DNA of 64,000 nucleotides from CAZSXU01 sp964610505 (GTDB lineage Bacteria; Arandabacterota; Arandabacteria; JAGLYR01), in the NCBI GenBank assembly GCA_964610505.1, contig CAZSXU010000003.1, positions 62,001-126,000 on the forward strand. Reading direction: 5' to 3'. Below the pieces are notes generated by a model. The model was not told the origin of the DNA. It saw only the letters and a program-made list of their open reading frames with translations, and made no database searches. Made by a program: the position numbers and the translations under genes. This document shows positions 8,664 through 15,941 of the stretch, in pieces (the stretch's first letter is position 1; the number at the start of each line of letters is the position of its first letter).

Positions 8664-8775
8664 TAGAGTCTCGCTGCGATCCGTCAACCGACATGCCGGG
8701 GGCGGGCGGGTGAGCCGGTCCTTTCGGCGTAGCGCCAAGTCCGTGAATGGCGCGGACGGTAGTGAGGGTGTTCAC

Positions 8776-9291
8776 GTGCCTCGGCGTCATGCAGATCTCG
8801 CCGAGGCGTGGTGTGAAATCCTAGAGACCGGGCAGGGAGGAAGGCTGGCCGTGAGGGGTCGGAGCATGGTCCCGACCTTGCTTCCCGGATGGAGTGTGTC
8901 AGTCCAGCCCGTGATACCGACACGTCTCAAGGCAGGAGATGTGGCGGTTTTCTTTCACGGATCCAAACTGTTTGTCCACCGGATCGTTGTGTGTATCTTT
9001 CTGGGACGCTGGAGCGTTCTGGTCGAACGGGGGGACGCGTGCCCGAGCGCGCGCCGCCTGAAGGCAGAGGCGATCCTGGGGCGGGTGGTGGAGGTCTTCG
9101 ATGATCGGCCGGAGCCCGTTCCTCACCACGTCTGGCAATGGTCACGGACGAAGCGGCTCCGGGTCGCCTTCGCCGTCCTCACTCGTCTTGCCGCGGCCAA
9201 GATCCTGGCCAAGCTCACTGGCTTGTTTCGGTGGATCGGGATTCCCTCCCGCAAGGACGATGGTTCTTCTCCGTCGGGAGCGGGGGAGTGA
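8776..9291 (+). CDS. S24/S26 family peptidase (signal-peptidase-like, Ser/His type)
   Basis: The core segment GRSMVPTLLPGWSV is the S26 active-site region, with the nucleophilic Ser about residue 30. It is followed by LKAGDVAVFFHGSKLFVHRIV. The position where bacterial signal peptidases have a catalytic Lys is His (about residue 68), as in archaeal and ER-type signal peptidases. There is no obvious N-terminal membrane anchor. Its place directly after the precursor gene suggests that it removes the leader, but this is inference. GTG 8776 has GAGGG 7 bases upstream; the frame is open from GTG 8710, which would add 22 residues. Confidence 0.78.
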   Translation: MPRRHADLAEAWCEILETGQGGRLAVRGRSMVPTLLPGWSVSVQPVIPTRLKAGDVAVFFHGSKLFVHRIVVCIFLGRWSVLVERGDACPSARRLKAEAILGRVVEVFDDRPEPVPHHVWQWSRTKRLRVAFAVLTRLAAAKILAKLTGLFRWIGIPSRKDDGSSPSGAGE

Positions 9292-9297
9292 AATGAC

Positions 9298-10107
9298 GTG
9301 ACTGAGCATCCGTCGGTGATTCTATCATTGAGCGGGGAACGGTGCCGGGTCACCTGCGCCAACAACCCGGCCGCGATTCGCGCGCTTGCCCATGATGTGG
9401 CGCCCTTCGTTGTGGGCGGTGAACCTACCCTTGACGTTTCCATCGAGTTCGATCACACGCTGATGGATCCACCGGCTCCGGGCTGGAAGAAATTCCGGAT
9501 GGTGCGCTCGGAGGACGGCTACGTGGTCTCGGGGCCCTCCCACTGGATTCGCATATCACCCGGATTGGACCGGGTTGACGCGAGGGTGATCCGCTATTTT
9601 CAAGTGGCCACGGTACTGAGAATCGCGTTGTGCACGATTCTCCCGATCCGCGGGCAGGGGTTTCTGACTCACGCGGCGGCCATTGCGGGGAATTCGGGTG
9701 GGTATCTGTTTCCGGGACGCTCGGGAGCCGGCAAGAGCACGATCGTGGAGAACTCACCCGGCAAGCGCTGTCTCGCGGAGGAGAACGCCGTCGTTCGGAA
9801 AGAAAACGGCGAGTACCAGGTCTTCGGGTTTCCCCTGTGGGCCCGTTTGTATGCTCTCTCCATGATTCCCGAGCCGACGCCCTTGAAGGGGATGTTCCTT
9901 CTCGCGAAAGGATCCCCGCAGATTAACCCCGTGACGTCTCGACATGCGTTAACATATCTGATGAGGAGTGTATGTTTCCCGCTCGAAGATGTCGAGTCCC
10001 GGAACCGGGTTCTCGACACGTGTTCCAAGTTCGTTCGGGAGGTACCGGTCGCCGAGCTGGTTTTCGCGAAGAATCCTGAGTTCTGGAGGTGTATCGAGCG
10101 TGACTGA
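9298..10107 (+). CDS. HPr kinase/phosphorylase-like protein
   Basis: This 269-residue protein resembles the C-terminal catalytic domain of HPr serine kinase, but lies in a peptide-modification operon and not beside a phosphotransferase system. A Walker A loop, GRSGAGKST (Lys about 146), is followed by LAEENAVVRKENGEYQVFGFPLWAR, which matches the LSDD...G-x-P block of HprK with Asp-Asp replaced by Glu-Glu. Kinases of this family phosphorylate the C-terminal serine of some lasso peptides. The precursor here also ends in serine, so it is a plausible substrate. GTG start with GGGGGAG at 9-base spacing. The gene overlaps the PqqD gene by 8 bases. Confidence 0.8.
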   Translation: MTEHPSVILSLSGERCRVTCANNPAAIRALAHDVAPFVVGGEPTLDVSIEFDHTLMDPPAPGWKKFRMVRSEDGYVVSGPSHWIRISPGLDRVDARVIRYFQVATVLRIALCTILPIRGQGFLTHAAAIAGNSGGYLFPGRSGAGKSTIVENSPGKRCLAEENAVVRKENGEYQVFGFPLWARLYALSMIPEPTPLKGMFLLAKGSPQINPVTSRHALTYLMRSVCFPLEDVESRNRVLDTCSKFVREVPVAELVFAKNPEFWRCIERD

Positions 10108-10390
10108 GGTTCTGCAGCAGATCATCGTTCTCAACCCGGACGCCGCCTCCCGCGTGATCGATGGTGAAGCGTTCATCATTACCCCGCACGACAATCAGAT
10201 TCATAACCTGACCTCCGTGGCGACCCGGGTCTGGGAGCTGGGAGGAGAGGGGTTGACGGTCGGCGATATCGTCGGGAAGATTGTCGAAGAGTATGATGTC
10301 GAGCGGGAGACAGCCGAGAAAGACATCCTGGCGCTGGTTCAGGATCTGGTCGAGCGCCGGATTGTCTCGCTCGATGACCCGGCCAAGTAG
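10100..10390 (+). CDS. PqqD-like peptide chaperone (RiPP recognition element)
   Basis: A 96-residue PqqD-fold protein. GTG 10100 has GGAGG about 10 bases upstream and starts inside the last codons of the kinase-like gene. The segment IHNLTSVATRVWELGGEGLTV followed by IVEEYDVERETAEKDILALVQDLVERRIV is the winged-helix pattern shared by PqqD and lasso B1 proteins. Such proteins bind the leader of a precursor peptide and present it to the modifying enzyme. Here the partner would be the radical SAM protein encoded next. Confidence 0.88.
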   Translation: MTEVLQQIIVLNPDAASRVIDGEAFIITPHDNQIHNLTSVATRVWELGGEGLTVGDIVGKIVEEYDVERETAEKDILALVQDLVERRIVSLDDPAK

Positions 10391-10407
10391 AACGGAGAAT
10401 CCGTCCG

Positions 10408-11487
10408 GTGAGCGAGAAACGGTCTCCCCTGGACGCACTCCTCGTGCGGGCCAGGCGTGGCGGCGTGCCCGCAAGGGTGAAGCTGGATCTCACGAACGCC
10501 TGTAACCTGAGGTGCATCCACTGCTGCATCGTCCCGGAGGATCGCCGGGAGCTGGATCTTGACGAGATCCGGGGCCTTCTCGACGAGCTCGCCGGGAAGG
10601 GCTGCCTGTATCTTGCCTTGAGTGGTGGCGAGATATTCCTCCGGAATGATCTGCCCGAGATCATGGAAGAGGCGCATCGCCTGAAGTTCTCTCTGCGACT
10701 CATGACCAACGCCACCCTGATTCCGGACACCCTGATTCCGCGATTTCCCGATCTGAATGTAGGCGAAGTGGCCGTCAGTCTCTATGGCGACACGGCCGAT
10801 CTGCATGATCGTGTGACGCAGGTCCCCGGTTCCTTCGAACAGACCGTGCGGCGTATCCGCCGAATGAGAGAGGTCGGAACACGAGTCAAGACCAGCATCA
10901 TGTTGCTGGCGGAGAATGTTCGCCGATTCCGCGAGACGGCAGCGCTTGCGGAGAGTCTAGATACCGCCTGGACTCTGGATACGGCCATTCTCCCGAAGCA
11001 CGACGGGTCGATGGCTCCTGTCGCCCACCGCATTGGACTCTCCGACCGGGAGGAGATCACCCGGTTTATCGAGGAGACCTTCAAGGATCTCAAGCGGATG
11101 AACGATCGGTGGAATCGAGAGACGTGGTTGCAGGGATCACCCTGCGGCGCCGGTTCGACCATCTGTTCCATCAACGCTTACGGAGACGTGTTTCCCTGCC
11201 CGGTGATGCCGCTGCTGGCGGGGAACGTCCGCGAGCAGTCGTTTGCCGAAATCTGGGACGATTCGCCGGTCATGAAGCTGGTCCGCGGCATTCGGCGACG
11301 CGACCTCAAGGAGTGCGCGTCATGTGAGTTCGCCCGCTTCTGTGTGATCTGCCCGGGGCTGGCGCTGGCGGAAGACGGGGACCTTTTCGGGCCGTCCAGT
11401 TTCCATTGTCTCGAGGCCCGAATCCACCAGCGGGTCTACGAGACGACCTATCCAGAGAGCAGCTCGTGGACCCCTCCCAGCACATAG
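10408..11487 (+). CDS. Radical SAM/SPASM peptide-modifying enzyme
   Basis: This 359-residue protein has a radical SAM cluster motif, CNLRCIHC (Cys 32, 36, 39), near the N terminus, a GGE-type motif (ALSGGEIFLRNDL) and a C-terminal SPASM domain. The candidate auxiliary-cluster cysteines are at about 246, 253, 264, 303, 306, 312, 315 and 334, including CASC and FCVICPG. Enzymes of this type make thioether, carbon-carbon or epimerised bonds in RiPPs such as sactipeptides and PQQ. The start is GTG 10408 after ACGGAGAA. The chemistry done on the two-cysteine core cannot be read from the sequence. The 3' end overlaps the next gene by 22 bases. Confidence 0.93.
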   Translation: MSEKRSPLDALLVRARRGGVPARVKLDLTNACNLRCIHCCIVPEDRRELDLDEIRGLLDELAGKGCLYLALSGGEIFLRNDLPEIMEEAHRLKFSLRLMTNATLIPDTLIPRFPDLNVGEVAVSLYGDTADLHDRVTQVPGSFEQTVRRIRRMREVGTRVKTSIMLLAENVRRFRETAALAESLDTAWTLDTAILPKHDGSMAPVAHRIGLSDREEITRFIEETFKDLKRMNDRWNRETWLQGSPCGAGSTICSINAYGDVFPCPVMPLLAGNVREQSFAEIWDDSPVMKLVRGIRRRDLKECASCEFARFCVICPGLALAEDGDLFGPSSFHCLEARIHQRVYETTYPESSSWTPPST

Positions 11488-12605
11488 AAGATCTTCCCCG
11501 GAACGGGGGATTGCGAGAAGCCTCTCAACGCCATCTCCGGTTCGTCGCGCTTCTCTCGAGATGTTCTCTTGACGCATCTCAAATCGATGTCCTGCGAGAC
11601 AGGATGGCGGCCGCCCGGTTCGACGGGGACGCCGCTCTCCTCTCGGCGCGGAACCTGCGAACGGCCCCCCTCGTGGACTTCACGCTGACGCGCATGGGCG
11701 ACACACCAGGCATTTCCACGGACGTGAAGAAGGAAATCTGGTTGGAGTCCGAGCGGTGGCGACGGTGGAGCTCCCATCTGGTGCGCGGGGGAGAAGAGGT
11801 GATCGGCGCTATTCGCACTCGGGGTTTCCGGGTGATTCCCATCAAGGGATTCGACTTTGCGCGCCGGTTGTACCCGAATGCCGGACTCCGGCCGATGATG
11901 GACATTGACCTTCTTCTTCCCGACGAAGACCTGGCGCCTGCGTGCGTGGCCCTGAAGGAAGATCTCGGGTTCGCCGAGGAGGAGGGGACCCGAAGCCTCC
12001 TCCATGCGCGTCATTATCGGAAAAGAGTGCTTGCCCTTCGGACGGAGGGCGGGAACCTGTGCGTGGACATGCACTCCGTGTTCTACCACCCGTGGCTCTA
12101 CCCGATCGATTACGCGGCGATCTGGGACCGTTCCGGCGCTCAGGACCCGGTGCTTTCCCCCGAGGACAGTCTTCTCCACAGTTGCCTGATCCTCGCGAAG
12201 GACCGCTATCAGACCGACCTCAGAGATCTGGTCGACATCCACGAGATCCTGATGCAGTGGAAGCCCGACTGGCCGATCGTGCTCGAGCGAGCCCGGGAGT
12301 GGGGATGCTCGGTTGCTCTGTTCTTCTCCCTGTCCGCCGCGAAAGGCATTCTCGAGAGTCCCGTCCCCGATTGGGTGCTGGAGAAATGCCGCCCCGGCCG
12401 AGTACGGCGGAGTTGGCTCGAGGTGTTTCTCTCGGCCGAGCGTGTTCCGCCGTATCGGTACAATCACGGAGACGTTCTGGCGAAGGCTTTCCTGAGACTT
12501 CCCCTCGCCGATTCGATCCGAGGCGGGTTGCGGTTCCTGGTGGAACACGCCGTGTTTCGATGGGGCGCGCCTCGGGGTGGAAGGAAGGCCGCTCCGGACG
12601 GCTAG
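11466..12605 (+). CDS. Nucleotidyltransferase-fold family protein (NTP_transf_5-like)
   Basis: A protein of about 379 residues that resembles the uncharacterised nucleotidyltransferase family (PF14907 type). It has VIPIKGFDFARRLYP, then GLRPMMDIDLLLPDED, whose Asp-x-Asp pair fits the metal-binding motif of the fold. VDMHSVFYHPW and DLVDIHEIL follow. Such proteins are often found beside PqqD, HPr-kinase-like and lasso or radical SAM genes, but their reaction is not established. The start is GTG 11466, inside the radical SAM gene. The stop TAG (12603-12605) lies within the left end of the palindromic element at 12602. Confidence 0.8.
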   Translation: MDPSQHIEDLPRNGGLREASQRHLRFVALLSRCSLDASQIDVLRDRMAAARFDGDAALLSARNLRTAPLVDFTLTRMGDTPGISTDVKKEIWLESERWRRWSSHLVRGGEEVIGAIRTRGFRVIPIKGFDFARRLYPNAGLRPMMDIDLLLPDEDLAPACVALKEDLGFAEEEGTRSLLHARHYRKRVLALRTEGGNLCVDMHSVFYHPWLYPIDYAAIWDRSGAQDPVLSPEDSLLHSCLILAKDRYQTDLRDLVDIHEILMQWKPDWPIVLERAREWGCSVALFFSLSAAKGILESPVPDWVLEKCRPGRVRRSWLEVFLSAERVPPYRYNHGDVLAKAFLRLPLADSIRGGLRFLVEHAVFRWGAPRGGRKAAPDG

Positions 12606-12768
12606 TGTCGTGACCCGGAAGTAGATGGGTAGGCTCGGTGAGTCATCGCGGTTCCTGGCAAGGCGCGACGACGATGGCGTATCCATGCGATACGTCAAGG
12701 AGGAGCAACGAAGCCAGGGACCACGAGGGCCGCCGAGATGGCAAGACCCTTCTGGGTCACGACACTAG
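12602..12768. mobile_element. MITE-like palindromic element with 20-bp terminal inverted repeats
   Basis: The ends are CTAGTGTCGTGACCCGGAAG (12602-12621) and CTTCTGGGTCACGACACTAG (12749-12768), inverted copies matching at 19 of 20 positions. Inner inverted segments are TCCTGGC (12653) with GCCAGGGA (12714), and CGTATC with GATACG (12679-12695). All centre near 12686, so the whole element can fold on itself. It has no coding capacity. TA or CTAG at each border suits a TA-targeting (IS630/Tc1-type) non-autonomous element. It supplies the stop codons of both flanking convergent genes. Confidence 0.72.
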
Positions 12769-14282
12769 ATTGGCACCGGCGGGTCAAGCCGCCGCGCGTC
12801 TCGTACATCCACCGCCGCGTGCGCCAATCCAAGCCAGAACCAGAGGAACGGCTCCGAAAGCCAGGTCATGTAGGCGTAGACGGAGACCATGGCGAAAGCG
12901 GCGGCGAACAGCCCCAGCGCGATGTCCTTCTCCTCCGATTCCGCCATCGCCCGTACGCCTCGTCGTACACGCAACAGTCCACCGATCACAAATGCCATGA
13001 AGAGGCCAAGCCCGATGATTCCGGTTTCCGCCCAGAGGGCCAGGAATTGGTTCGGCGGGTTTTCCACGGGGAGCGTGTCCGTCCAGCCCATCTCCGCCAT
13101 CACCCGCTTCATATAGAACGTGGCATTTCCAAGTCCGACGCCCACAATGGGATGACTGGTGATCGTTCGCCAAGCCCCTACCAGCTTGGGAAACTCGTTG
13201 GTTTGCTGAAACCGTTCAACGGCGGTCTCGGCGATTCGGACGCTGAAGACATCGTAGAGGCTGAAGCCCAGGATCCGGGTCCCGACATACCCCCCTGCGG
13301 CGATCACGACGATGCATAGCGCCACCGTTGTCCACAGCCTTGCGGTACCCCTTCGACCGCGCAGGAGAGGAAGAACGACGATGCAGAAGGGAAGGAGAAT
13401 CAATCCGGCGCGGGAGAACGTGCCGAGAAAGACCGCAATCAGAAGAACGATCACCACGAAGCGGGCCCTGCCCCTGCCCCACCAGGAGCTTCGCGATGCA
13501 CGGAGACTCAGGAGCAAGATGATCAGCGGAAGCATGGTCAAGGCCAGCGTTTTGGGTTCCCCCGCCAGGCTGCTGATTCGCGTCATCTGGAGGAACTGAC
13601 CGACGCGTGAATACGCCGTGGTTCCCTGCCGGATGTCCGTGAACGGCCAGCCGAACCGGTAACCGACGAATTGATAGATGCCGTAGATGCCGAGTGTCAA
13701 GAAGGATGCAAGGACGGTGTTCAGCGTTCGCCGCACCATGCGCCGATCCCGAACGACGGCTCGCGTGCCGAAGTAGATCGCCGCCATCAAGAACAGCACA
13801 AGGAGCTGGCTCACGAAACGCAAATACGGACCTCGCAGATGGAATTCTCTGAACTCCGTGACCCGGTCGAGCGTGAACAGCGAAACCAGGGATAGGACCA
13901 GGGCATAGATCCAGAACGCGACCAAGAGCCTGTCGTGTTCGCTCCGGGGGATGTGAATCCTGTGTCGCCCCTGCAGGCGCATGAGGATCAGTTGGAGAAT
14001 GAGGAGTGCGGCCAGGAGTTTGCTCAGCGTGATGGTGACTCCGACTTCGATGCGGCCCACGCCCATGATCGGAAGACAGAACACCATGGCCAGGTAGGTA
14101 CGCTCGGGATTCGCCATGAGGTAGAGCGCCAGGACAATACCCAGCGTCACAAGGCCGCCCAGTGCCAGTTCTCTGGGGTAGACGAGGAACAGAACCGTCG
14201 CGAGGCCTGCGACCAGCGCCACAAGAATCCCGAGGAGCTGGCGGGAACGAAGTGTCTGGGAAACGCCACGGGTGACGCCCAT
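12765..14282 (-). CDS. O-antigen ligase/polymerase family membrane protein (Wzy_C-like)
   Basis: This protein of about 505 residues has ten to twelve membrane helices, a periplasmic loop region and the O-antigen ligase/polymerase signature AWRTITSHPIVGVGLGNA, with upstream RISSLAGEPKTLALTMLPL. Members either polymerise repeat units (Wzy) or attach glycan to lipid A or another acceptor (WaaL). Sequence alone does not separate these. ATG 14282 has GAGGA 6 bases upstream; ATG 14306 and 14411 are in-frame alternatives. The stop codon comes from the inserted palindromic element, so the C-terminal VPI may not be ancestral. Confidence 0.87.
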   Translation of the reverse strand: MGVTRGVSQTLRSRQLLGILVALVAGLATVLFLVYPRELALGGLVTLGIVLALYLMANPERTYLAMVFCLPIMGVGRIEVGVTITLSKLLAALLILQLILMRLQGRHRIHIPRSEHDRLLVAFWIYALVLSLVSLFTLDRVTEFREFHLRGPYLRFVSQLLVLFLMAAIYFGTRAVVRDRRMVRRTLNTVLASFLTLGIYGIYQFVGYRFGWPFTDIRQGTTAYSRVGQFLQMTRISSLAGEPKTLALTMLPLIILLLSLRASRSSWWGRGRARFVVIVLLIAVFLGTFSRAGLILLPFCIVVLPLLRGRRGTARLWTTVALCIVVIAAGGYVGTRILGFSLYDVFSVRIAETAVERFQQTNEFPKLVGAWRTITSHPIVGVGLGNATFYMKRVMAEMGWTDTLPVENPPNQFLALWAETGIIGLGLFMAFVIGGLLRVRRGVRAMAESEEKDIALGLFAAAFAMVSVYAYMTWLSEPFLWFWLGLAHAAVDVRDARRLDPPVPI

Positions 14283-14852
14283 GGGGGTCCTCGAATGATG
14301 GGACATCGGTGGGGCTGCCTTTCTTTCCCGCCGACGATCGAGACCGGGCAACCCCTCAGCGGTGAGCCGGCGGCGCTCGAGAGCCAATGTACCACGGGTC
14401 CGGCGCGGCATTCAAGAGGGCTTTGGCCGCGCTGGCCTCGCCGTGTGTTTTGGCGATGTAAACAAAAAACGTTTCTGGTAGAGTCTCTCCCGGGTGCGGT
14501 GGAGAGTCTCAGACGATTCGCCAGGGACGCGCCGTTCTTCCCACCTGTGGTGAGAATCCGTACGCAGGGGCCAGACAGAGGCAACCCATTCCCTCAACAC
14601 TTTCTTCTTTTTCTGCCTCGTACTTTGAGCAGTAGAGCGGGGCGGCTCAAGACGCTAAGACCTAGTTGGCCTTGGCGATACATGGCAAGTGGCGCCGAAA
14701 ATTGCGGTATTTTGGCCTTGACAGTGCCGACTGCCAAGGCATAGAGTGTCCGGTCAGTGGGTGCTCCTGGCTCGGTCGGACTCCGGAGTGGTCGAGGCGT
14801 ATGGGTGATCGGCGACTTCGAGGCCCGGCGGTCCTGGAGAGGGGGGATTGAG
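14283..14852. other. Divergent intergenic region between ligase (-) and sugar transferase (+)
   Basis: This stretch of about 570 bases has no convincing gene. It is less GC-rich in parts (AAACAAAAAACG near 14460 and a T-rich run at 14600-14615) and holds the plus-strand promoter at 14718-14746. I do not see a clear minus-strand promoter for the ligase gene. Confidence 0.5.
14715..14746 (+). promoter_or_regulatory. Promoter with overlapping dyad operator for the sugar transferase gene
   Basis: TTGACA (14718-14723), a 17-base spacer and ATAGAG (14741-14746). A dyad covers the -35 and spacer: GCCTTGACAGT (14715-14725) and ACTGCCAAGGC (14730-14740) are inverted copies at 10 of 11 positions. A repressor bound there would block RNA polymerase. 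The reverse complement of the right half shares TGGCAGTCGGC with every unit of the 41-bp array at 20055. Confidence 0.6.
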
Positions 14853-15866
14853 TTGCAGACGAAGATTGCAGAGCCCCGGCCGTACATCAAGAAGCGTTCC
14901 GTCATCGTGGGGGCCGGATTCTCCGGGCGGACCCTTGCCAGGGAGATCATCAAGTCCCGGAACGGCTACGAGGCGATCGGATTCGTTGACGACGACCCCC
15001 GCAAAGTCGGTCGTTGTTTTGAGGGACTTCAGATCCTCGGGCGGAGCGACGAGCTGGCCGATGTGATTGGTCGCCATCGAGCGGATACCGTTATCCTGGC
15101 GATCAACGGCAGAGCCCGACCCTCGAGCCTGTCGAAGGTCCTGACGTCCTGTGAGGCCCTGGGCGTGCGTGTGCTGGACATGCCGAGTGTGTTCGAGGCG
15201 CTGACGGGCAAGGTCCCCGTCGAGCACGTGGAGAGATCGTGGTTTCCCATGGGCGCCAAGGAACTTGGAGTGTCTCGAGCGCAGGCCTTCTGGACGCGCA
15301 TCGGAGACATACTGCTGTCACTCGTGGCGCTGGCGGGTTTTGGGCTGGCTCTCCCGGCGGCCGCGTTGGCGATCAAGATGGATTCCCGTGGTCCCGTGTT
15401 CTTCTCGCAGGAGCGAGTGGGGTTCAAGGGGCGTATCTTCCGGCTTCACAAGCTCAGGACCATGATCGCCGACGCCGAGGTGAACGGCGACCCGGTGTGG
15501 GCCGAAACGGACGACAGTCGGGTCACGAAGATCGGGAGGCAGCTCCGCCGTTTCCGATTTGACGAGTTTCCCCAGTTCTGGAATGTTCTAAGAGGACAGA
15601 TGAGCGTTGTCGGGCCCCGGCCGGAACGCCCGTATTTCGTCGAGCAGTTGCGGAGGGACCTGCCCCACTACGACCTGCGCCACGAGATCAAGCCGGGGAT
15701 CACGGGATGGGCCCAGATCTGCCAGGGGTACGCCTCCTCGTCGCAGGAGAGCTTTGAGAAACTCCAGTTCGATCTCTACTACCTGAGGCATCGATCACTC
15801 ATCTGGGACCTGTCCATCATCCTCAAGACGGCGCGGGTCGTTCTGTTGGGAACCGGCGCCAAGTAG
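14853..15866 (+). CDS. Undecaprenyl-phosphate sugar phosphotransferase (WcaJ/WbaP-type), short form
   Basis: This is a polyprenyl-phosphate hexose-1-phosphate transferase that would start repeat-unit assembly on undecaprenyl phosphate. A nucleotide-binding-like domain comes first (SVIVGAGFSGRTLAREI, FVDDDPRKVG), then one membrane segment (LLSLVALAGFGLALPAAAL), then the catalytic block: DSRGPVFFSQERVGFKG, FRLHKLRTM, RFDEFPQFWNVLRGQMSVVGPRPE and KPGITGWAQ. At about 337 residues it lacks the four N-terminal membrane helices of WcaJ or WbaP. TTG 14853 is chosen because GGAGAGG lies upstream; the frame is open from 14757 but adds no hydrophobic helices. Confidence 0.9.
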   Translation: MQTKIAEPRPYIKKRSVIVGAGFSGRTLAREIIKSRNGYEAIGFVDDDPRKVGRCFEGLQILGRSDELADVIGRHRADTVILAINGRARPSSLSKVLTSCEALGVRVLDMPSVFEALTGKVPVEHVERSWFPMGAKELGVSRAQAFWTRIGDILLSLVALAGFGLALPAAALAIKMDSRGPVFFSQERVGFKGRIFRLHKLRTMIADAEVNGDPVWAETDDSRVTKIGRQLRRFRFDEFPQFWNVLRGQMSVVGPRPERPYFVEQLRRDLPHYDLRHEIKPGITGWAQICQGYASSSQESFEKLQFDLYYLRHRSLIWDLSIILKTARVVLLGTGAK

Positions 15867-15941
15867 TCCTCGTCTGCGGCCGTCCCCTCTCGAAACGTCG
15901 CGGATCTCCGCTCCGGGCTCTGCGGAGGAGGAAGCGGTCGA

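Noticed and set aside
8434..12605. Complete lasso-peptide cluster
   Set aside because: There is no transglutaminase-like leader peptidase (B2) and no asparagine-synthetase-like cyclase; a radical SAM enzyme takes their place.
13935..14744. Plus-strand frame of 269 codons opposite the O-antigen ligase
   Set aside because: Product is hydrophilic and low complexity, and the opposite strand encodes a clear membrane protein.
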